Shown here: positions 57,630-64,000 of the stretch, piece by piece
Layout: each line of letters starts with the position of its first letter
Position numbering within the stretch: the stretch's first letter is position 1
Notes under the pieces: model-generated
Told to the model about the DNA's origin: nothing
What the model saw: the letters and a program-made list of their open reading frames with translations, nothing else
Databases searched by the model: none
NCBI GenBank assembly: GCA_009193035.1
Contig: SWDT01000086.1
Location: 186,001 to 250,000, forward strand
Length of the DNA stretch: 64,000 nucleotides
From: Halicephalobus mephisto
Lineage: Eukaryota > Nematoda > Chromadorea > Rhabditida > Panagrolaimidae
Direction: 5' to 3'
Position numbers and translations under genes: made by a program

Positions 57630-60175
57630 ATGAAATTCCTCGTACTTTTGGCCCTTGTCGGGCTCGCGGCTGCCGCTGTTCATCAGCATTCCTTGACCAA
57701 GATCCAGAGCAAGCGTTCCAAGCTCATGAAATCCGGTAAGTACAGTATTTCATAGGATTTCAAAATTTATTAGAATCTATATAATCTTCAAAAATCAAAA
57801 AACTTCTTAAAAGCTTAAAAACCTCGTAAAAATTTCTGAATTTTCCAATGTTCAATTCGGAAATTTTTAGAATTCCCTAAAATTAGAAAAATATTTAATT
57901 TTTGAAAATTTCATAAAATTAGAAAAATATTTAATTTTTAGAATTCCCTAAAATTAGAAAAATATTTAATTTTTAGAATTCCCTAAAATTAAAAAAATAT
58001 TTAATTTTTAGAATTCCCTAAAATTAAGAAAATATTTAATTTTTAGAATTCCCTAAAATTAAGAAAATATTTAATTTTTAGAATTACCTAAAATTAGAAA
58101 AATTTTAATTTTTGAAAATTCCCTAAAATTAGAAAAATATTTAATTTTTAGAATTCCTTAAAATTAAGAAAATATTTAATTTTTAGAAATTTCATAAGTT
58201 TCTGAATCTTCCAATGTTCAATTCGGACATCTTATGGAAGTTTCTAAAGCTTTCTAACATTTTTTAGGATTTTCTAAAATTTTATAAAAAAATATTTAAT
58301 TTTCGAAAATTTCATAAAAGTTTCTAAATCTTTCCATAATTTTTTTGAGATCCTGGAGATATCTCATGGAAGCTTCTGGAGCTTTCTAACATCTTTTAGA
58401 ACTTCTAAAATTTTCTAAAATTTTCTAAAAATATTCAAAATTAAAAAAACTAAAATAATTTCAAAATAAAATTTTTGAAAGTTGTAAAAATTCATGTCTA
58501 GACAAATTGCATCATAATCGTCATATCTGATTTTGATCACTATTTCAGGAAAATGGCCTGCTTACTTGAAGTACAAGGAACTCTTCAGAATCGTCAAGTC
58601 TCAGGGCAAAACCTCCAACTTGAAGGTTACTGGACAAAAAGTCAACGATTACGAAGTAAGAATTCTTATTTTTATTTAAAAAAATAATTTTTACCTTAAA
58701 AAAAATTATTTTTATTTTTAACAAAATAATTTTTATTTAAAAAAAATAATTTTACTTTAAAAAAAGCAATTTTTATCTAAAAAAAAGTGATTTTTATTTT
58801 AAAAAAGTAATTTTACTTTTAAAAAAAATAATTTTTACCTTAAAAAAAATTATTTTTATTTTTAACAAAATTATTTTTCTATAAAGAAAATAATTTTTAT
58901 TTAAAAAAAAAGTAATTTTACTTTAAAAAAATAATTTTTATTTAAAAAAAAATTATTTTTATTGAAAAAAATAATTTTACTTTTAAATAAAATAATTTTA
59001 CTTTTAAATAAAATTATTTTTATTGAAAAAAATTATTTTTATAGGATGTTGAATATGTTGGAAACATCACCATCGGAACCCCTGATCAGACTTTCCTCGT
59101 TATCTTGGACACTGGGTCCGCCAACTTGTGGGTCCCTGACACCACTTGCGGGTCTGGAGGCGGAGATTGCCCCGATTACTGCTCTGATGCTGATTTCTGC
59201 GAATTGCTCTGTGATCCCAGCTGCTGCAGCAGCAAGTCCTCTTTCCACAACTTCCCCGCCTCCCCTAAGGGCGCTTGTGACACTAAGAGGAAGTTCGACA
59301 GCACCAAGTCCTCCACTTATGTTCAGAACGGACAGCAATGGACCATTCAATACGGTACTGGAAGCGCTTCTGGATTCCTCGGACAAGACACCGTCAGATT
59401 CGGCGATGTTGGAACTGACCAACTTGTCGTTCCTACGACCACCTTCGGTCAGGCCACTAGCATCGCTACCTTCTTCGCTCAGGACCCCATCGACGGCATC
59501 CTCGGCCTTGCTTTCACCTCCCTCGCCGTCGACAACGTCATCCCCCCTCTGATCAACGCCGTCAACCAAGGCCTCCTCGACAAACCCATCTTCACTGTGT
59601 ACCTTCAAGAACGCGGAAATACTGACAACGTCCCCGGAGGTGATTAGAGTCCTCATTACAGGGTAATAATTGATGAAAATTTAGGAGTCTACACTTACGG
59701 TGGATTGGACACTCAGAACTGTGGTGACGTCATCGCCTATCAACCGCTTTCCTCTGCCACTTACTTCCAGTTCAAAATGGACCAGATTGGAGTTGGATCT
59801 TACTCTTCCTCCACTGGATGGGATGTCATCTCCGACACTGGCACTTCCTTCATCGGAGGACCTCAAGACGTCACAGATGCTCTTGCCAACGCTGTCGGAG
59901 CCACCTACGACGACTTCTATCAGACTTACTTCATCGACTGCAACGCCAAAGTCGGAACCATCTCCATCACCATCGGAGGCAAACAATACGGAATCGACGG
60001 AAAACAGGTCGTCATTGACGCTGGAGACGGAACCTGCGAATTCACCTTCTTCCCCTTCGATTTCGGAGGTTTCGGTCCTGCTTGGATTCTCGGAGACCCA
60101 TGGATCAGACAATACTGTAATATATATTCCTTCAACAAACAAATCGGATTCGCTCCCGCCAATCCTTCTAATTAA
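57630..60175 (+). CDS. secreted pepsin/cathepsin D-like aspartic protease, 432 aa
   Basis: Exons: 57630-57735, 58549-58655, 59045-59639, 59685-60175 (phases 1,0,1). Residues 1-16 are a clear signal peptide (MKFLVLLALVGLAAAA). A Lys-rich propeptide follows to about residue 70. The mature enzyme starts near VEYVGNITIGTP. Catalytic aspartates are D93 in DTGS and D320 in DTGT. The flap Tyr lies in IQYGTGSASGFL. A Cys-rich insert of about 30 residues with seven Cys sits right after LWVP, as in some nematode ASP proteins. It is an endopeptidase of the digestive lumen or lysosome by family. It resembles the C. elegans asp-1/asp-5/asp-6 group; which one is not decidable. Introns 1 and 2 contain AT-rich repeats. 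Confidence 0.94.
57830..58200. repeat. about 35-bp minisatellite in protease intron 1
   Basis: About nine units of TTTTTAGAATTCCCTAAAAT followed by TAGAAAAATATTTAA. Near-identical middle units indicate recent expansion. It occupies much of the 813-nt intron 1. Confidence 0.88.
58660..59044. repeat. AT-only low-complexity repeat in protease intron 2
   Basis: Runs of AAAAAAATAATTTTTATTT with small variations fill the 389-nt intron up to the acceptor TTTTTATAG. Confidence 0.8.
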
Positions 60176-60372
60176 TCCATTAAATTTTTTTCTAGTTTGT
60201 AAACTAAACTTTATCAAATACTTTTCGGAATAAAATGAAGTTTTAAATTTTCATCTCAGGACGGAAAATAAATAATCTGGTACTTTTCACATGTATTATT
60301 AAATATTTTTCAAATATAAACTGAAATCAACAAAAGTATTACTATTTTAGGATCATTACGAAATGTACTTAT

Positions 60373-60688
60373 ACAACTGAAACCAAGAATCTCCTTATTT
60401 CCTACAGTATTTCACGGTTCCTGATACTCAGGCTGTCTCTTCAGGTCCTCTCTAGTCTAGTTTCTGTCATAACAGTAATCTAATAATAGATTGAGTTATA
60501 TTGATCAGAAACCAACTGTTAGGATAGAACCAGAAGTATATTAACAACCTTTACTAGCACAATAAGACAGATATACAATTATTATATATCTTCACACAAC
60601 TGAAACCAAGAATCTTTTTATGTCCTACAGTATTTCACGGTTCCTGATACTCAGGCTGTCTCTTCAGGTCCTTTCTAGTCTAGTTTCT
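60373..60688 (+). repeat. direct repeat of 93 bp (60373-60465 and 60596-60688)
   Basis: The two copies start ACAACTGAAACCAAGAATCT and end TCTAGTCTAGTTTCT, differing at only about four positions. They are separated by 130 bases. No gene is seen. Confidence 0.88.
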
Positions 60689-60997
60689 AACAACAATATA
60701 AAATCCAAAACAATTGAGGTCGACGATCAAAGTTGGGTGACTGATATTGTTCTTATTTTTTGGATGCCGTCATTACGAGTTAATCCGTTGTCACAAGAAG
60801 CTTACAGATAAAGTTCTGCAAAGAAGTCTCAATGACGTCAAACTCTACAGTACTTGAAGATAAAAACACAGATAAAATGCTGACCTTTCTCCTTGCATTA
60901 ATCATTTTAAGCAGTTGATCCTGTATTTTTTATCATTCAGAATATTATCGGAAAGTTTACTGTGAACCGTCAGCAGAAGCATTAGGTATTGGTTAAT

Positions 60998-61569
60998 GTT
61001 GGAAGTTGAGGAGGCACTTCCTGATTAGATAACCTCAGCAGGATTACCGTAATCTTAAGAGATTTATGTTGTATTTTTTTTAATCATATATCTATGAAAG
61101 ATTGTGATTTGTCGTTCTATAGACTCAAGTACATCTCTCCCTGCTCTCTGTACAGTAAGTCACAAAAAACCGAATTTTTTTTATATTGCTTCTGACTCCA
61201 GGCTAGTCTTATCAGTCTTGGTCCCGGATATAACTGTCGATACAGATTTATCACTTGATAGCTTCACTATTGACTCTAAGGAAATGCTTTATTGAGAAAG
61301 GATAAACTATAATTGCTGTGCTTTAGTTAATGATAATATTTAGCACTTTATCGAACTTTTTTCGAAACGAAATAACATAAATTAAATATACAATGTTTAA
61401 CTAGTGTGATTTACTGTACAGAGAGCAGGGAGAGATGTACTTAAGTCTATAGAACGACAAATCACAATTTTCCATAGATATATGATAAAAAAATACAACA
61501 TAAATCTCTCAAGATTACGGTAATCCTGCTGAGGTTATCTAATCAGAAAGTGCCTCTTCAACTTCCAAC
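60998..61569. repeat. long inverted repeat, arms about 166 bp, loop 241 bp
   Basis: The left arm 60998-61163 and right arm 61405-61569 are reverse complements at about 94-95%. Each arm begins outside with GTTGGAAGTTGA and ends inside with CTGTACAGTAA(G/A)TCACA. The loop has no open frame. It could be a foldback transposon or a non-autonomous element with long ends; a transcript would form a hairpin. No target duplication is clear. Confidence 0.85.
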
Positions 61570-61822
61570 GGTGTTTTTGCTTGTATTTCGCTAGACTCAG
61601 AATCCAAAAAATTTAAAATTTGCATTTTTTCTAAAAACCAATATTCCTCGACTCTACTAACGAACCATAATATTTCGTTGTTATTGAAGTAAATACTTTA
61701 TGGGAAACAGAAACAATGCTCAATCCAAACAACAAGAGGTGGCCGCACCTTGGAATAGATAAAAACCAATTATGTTATCTGCAAGGACTAATTGCTGCAT
61801 TCAAGGATAGACCACGAGATCG

Positions 61823-63219
61823 TCAAGAAGCGGAATACACTGTAAATTTGTTCCTTATTTCTGTTCCAACGACGCTCACAATCATCGAAACAGCGGCCAT
61901 AGCGCCGTAACCCTTATCACCGCAGACCAGTTCTTTCTCCATAGGAGGGATCTCTCTGAATAACAGCAGCTCCTTCAGGGTCTTCATGTGCTGATAAGTA
62001 AGGGGATGTTCCCACATGCAAGTATTCATCGCTGGAGCAAAATGCGCGTGTTTTGAGAAGTCCCAAGCCCTCAGGACAGAAGTGAGCAAGTTGTCAGAAA
62101 GTCCGTTCGCAACTTTGGCAAGTGTATTGGCGTCCATCGGAGCAATCACGATAGAATCTGCCCATTTCCGTAGTTCTAAACATAAAAAAGTAGATTAAAA
62201 ACTAAAAACAGAACTCAACCGATGTGAAGAACAGGATCTCCTCGGGCCTTCCACATACTCCATTCATCTTCGTCGACGTATACTTCAACAGGTAATTCAG
62301 CAGCGTTGAAGAAGTGCAAAGCAGATTTCGTAGCGACAACCTGGAAATTCTTATATGAAATGAGTGACGGGATATTTCTGGGTGAGGATTGATGTTCGAA
62401 TTTCAGAATTGGAACTAAACAGAAAGTACTTAGATACAGTAGTTGGGTTTATATATTCTGAAGACCAATTCTGCGTTTTAGGGATATATCGAATTTTATA
62501 TCAAAGTTATTAAAAAATATGAATTTACCTAAAATGACTTGGAATACCATACAATATACAAAGTTATTTAAAATAATTTTTAATTTTAAATTAAAGTTGT
62601 AAAAATTAAAACAGAAACTTCGTATTACCATAGTGCATTTTTAAATAATGAGGATTTTAAGCATTTTTGGCAATAATTGAAATATTTAAATTTTAAAACT
62701 TTTTTGGAGAATGGAAATTTAATTTTTCGGAAAATATTAGAAATAAAATTTTAAAAAACTGAGTTTTTAAATATTTAAAATTTACTTTTTCAAAATATTC
62801 AAATTTTAAAACTTTTTTGGAGAATGGAAATTTAATTTTTCGGATAATATTAGAAATAAATTGTAATAAAAAAATAAACTGTACTTTTCATATATGAATG
62901 ATTTCAGAACGTACCTTGATGGCGAGTTTACCCGAAAATTTCTTCAAAAATTCTTCAACAAGTTCTTTAATCTTGATTGTTGCCACGGATCCAGTGACTC
63001 CGATCAGGAGATTGTACTTATCCGCAGATTTCTTCAGCAAATGTTTATTCGTGAAAGGCGGTCTTCCGACGAGGGGAATCGATCTGTCCGCGTCTTTAAA
63101 AACCTGAAAAAATGCAAAATTTATTAAAATTCATATATGAAATTACCTACCGTACCGTTGTCAGAGTCGGTTTCGAGCTTCTGTTTTTTTTCTGGAACTT
63201 CCGGAGCGGATTCTGACAT
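61823..63219 (-). CDS. phosphopantothenoylcysteine decarboxylase, 243 aa
   Basis: Exons: 63219-63151, 63103-62915, 62340-62220, 62175-61823 (phases 0,0,1). It is a flavin (FMN) enzyme that decarboxylates 4'-phosphopantothenoylcysteine to 4'-phosphopantetheine, the third step from pantothenate to coenzyme A. Seen: GVTGSVATIKI (flavin-phosphate loop), the active-site His in DPVLHIELRKWAD, APMDANTLAKVANGLSDNLL, the PAMNTCMWEHP substrate motif, and LVCGDKGYGAM with the flap Cys. Residues 1-23 are an acidic extension (MSESAPEVPEKK) longer than the human enzyme (about 204 aa). The ATG follows TTTTCAG by 5 bases. Intron 62341-62914 contains copy 2 of a dispersed repeat. Confidence 0.95.
62351..62617 (+). 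repeat. dispersed repeat, copy 2, inside the PPCDC intron
   Basis: Matches 56891-57191 in the same orientation, minus 34 bases. The missing segment lies between two ATTCTGA words present in copy 1, so it was lost by slippage or recombination between 7-base direct repeats. Begins TTATATGAAATGAGTGACGG. Confidence 0.88.
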
Positions 63220-63354
63220 GGTCACTGAAAACTGAATTTTTTTTGAAAGATGTTTGCGAAATTCCGACTGGCGGGTCCCGAAGCGAAAAATCAGCTGATT
63301 TCTTTTTTTTCGTCTTTTTAAATTTGGTTTTTTATTTCTGAAACTACTTCGATC
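63220..63354. promoter_or_regulatory. 135-bp divergent promoter region
   Basis: It separates the ATG of the decarboxylase gene (minus) from that of the importin-alpha-like gene (plus). The decarboxylase side has a spliced-leader-type acceptor at 63225-63226. It includes a GC-richer patch (GGCGGGTCCCGAAGCG) near 63271. A shared bidirectional promoter is inferred. Confidence 0.5.
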
Positions 63355-64000
63355 ATGGATCACTCCAGTACTGGATTAGAGCATCTCCAGGATATGTACA
63401 AGAATGTCGGTGAGGAATTTTATAAAAATTGTTAATTTTTTATTATTTTTTTTTGTAATTTTTAAAAATTTTTTTATTATTTTTTAAATTTTTTTGATTA
63501 TTTTTAGGTAGAACCTTGGCTACTCAGCGAAAAAGCAGAGAAGAAGCAACAGTGGCCCTCCGGAAGAAAAAACGAGAAGAATTTTTCACTGCAAAAAGGG
63601 GCGAATTTTCAGGAACCTTACCTGTGGAGTCCTTGGTTGGTTTTTTCTGAATTTCCATATATGAAAAATATTGCAGGATAATTATGAATCTTATCCTATG
63701 CATGATCCAGAAGTAACAGAAGCATTGTTCTCGAATGATCCTGAAAAAATCAATTTCAGTTTGATGGTGTACATTGCAAGACTCGAGAAAAACCGTAAGT
63801 TTCATATATGAAAATTTTTTAATTTCTGTTTTCCAGCCGAAAAAGGACAAACAGAATTCTGGGACATGATGGATTACAACGTTTTATCTACTCTGATCGA
63901 GATTCTGCGCAGTTGCGAACAAGGATCCCATCAGCAGTTCTTGGTGCTCAGGATCCTGGCCCAAGTCTCCGAAGATTCGGACATTGCTGTGGCCATTAGC
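63355..64000 (+). CDS. importin-alpha-like protein, 5' part (cut by window)
   Basis: Exons: 63355-63409, 63508-63635, 63677-63794, 63837-64000 and beyond. Residues about 20-50 look like an importin-beta-binding helix (RTLATQRKSREE, then LRKKKREEFFTAKR), followed by what appear to be armadillo-type helices (VTEALFSNDPEKINFSLMVY; LSTLIEILRSCEQGSHQQFL). Importin-alpha carries nuclear-localisation-signal cargo through the pore with importin-beta. The armadillo part is diverged from somatic importin-alpha, so it could be a germline-type paralogue or another IBB/ARM protein. The 3' part lies outside the window. Confidence 0.65.

Noticed and set aside
59039..60217. Long open frames opposite and out of frame with the protease exons (196, 205, 178, 177 codons)
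   Set aside because: Shadows of a GC-rich, codon-biased coding sequence; the true frame is fixed by the catalytic motifs and splice sites.
61716..61910. 64-codon plus frame starting M-L-N-P-N-N-K-R-W
   Set aside because: It overlaps the 3' end of the decarboxylase gene on the other strand, matches no family I know and has no splice partner; kept only as a curiosity.

Overview
The window is nuclear DNA of a free-living rhabditid nematode, most likely a Caenorhabditis or close relative. The evidence is: short introns (often 42-50 nt) ending in TTTTCAG; start codons that sit 1-71 nt after a spliced-leader-type acceptor; a tandem array of serpentine chemoreceptors; an RPL-10 and an aspartic protease of clear nematode type; and minisatellites carrying the GACACGAAT and TACGGTAGA words I associate with Caenorhabditis repeats. 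The species is not identified.

Layout. (1) 1-37000 is a chemoreceptor array with 12 seven-transmembrane receptor genes, named CR1-CR12 here. CR1-CR8 are on the minus strand (1-22726) and CR9-CR12 on the plus strand (27342-36982). All share one five-exon plan (about 33 codons, 41 codons, 247 nt, 62 nt, about 141 codons; phases 0,0,1,0). Every copy can be read open when spliced this way; CR1 is cut by the window edge. The divergent centre (22727-27341) holds one mariner element (23105-24371) with near-perfect ends but a frameshifted transposase. (2) 37032 to about 40290, minus: an ATAD5/Elg1-type PCNA-unloading AAA+ protein, whose 3' end runs into the flank of the CR12 duplication. (3) 40300-46450: almost entirely tandem repeats, two small TIR elements and an assembly gap. 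(4) 46531-47225, plus: an NF-YA CCAAT-binding subunit. It is convergent with (5) 47386-51722, minus: a Myb/SANT-like DNA-binding protein whose two introns are about 1.6-1.7 kb of minisatellite. (6) 51723-55640: more minisatellites. (7) 55643-56338, minus: rpl-10. (8) 57630-60175, plus: a secreted cathepsin D/pepsin-like aspartic protease with TGATAA (GATA-factor) sites and a TATA box upstream. (9) 60176-61822: direct and long inverted repeats. (10) 61823-63219, minus: phosphopantothenoylcysteine decarboxylase (coenzyme A synthesis), divergent from (11) 63355-64000, plus: the 5' part of an importin-alpha-like gene.

The left half is a fast-evolving chemosensory family. The right half is conserved housekeeping genes (replication, transcription, translation, digestion, CoA synthesis, nuclear import) separated by repeats. 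The housekeeping genes show no joint pathway. I saw no strong sign of a wholly new system. The most unusual signals are: a roughly 350-bp block about 97% identical between the 3' flanks of two otherwise distant, oppositely oriented receptors (CR2 and CR10); decayed Cys-containing reading frames at that site downstream of several receptors; a GC-AG intron fixed in one receptor lineage; and the receptor duplication that overlaps the ATAD5 stop codon.
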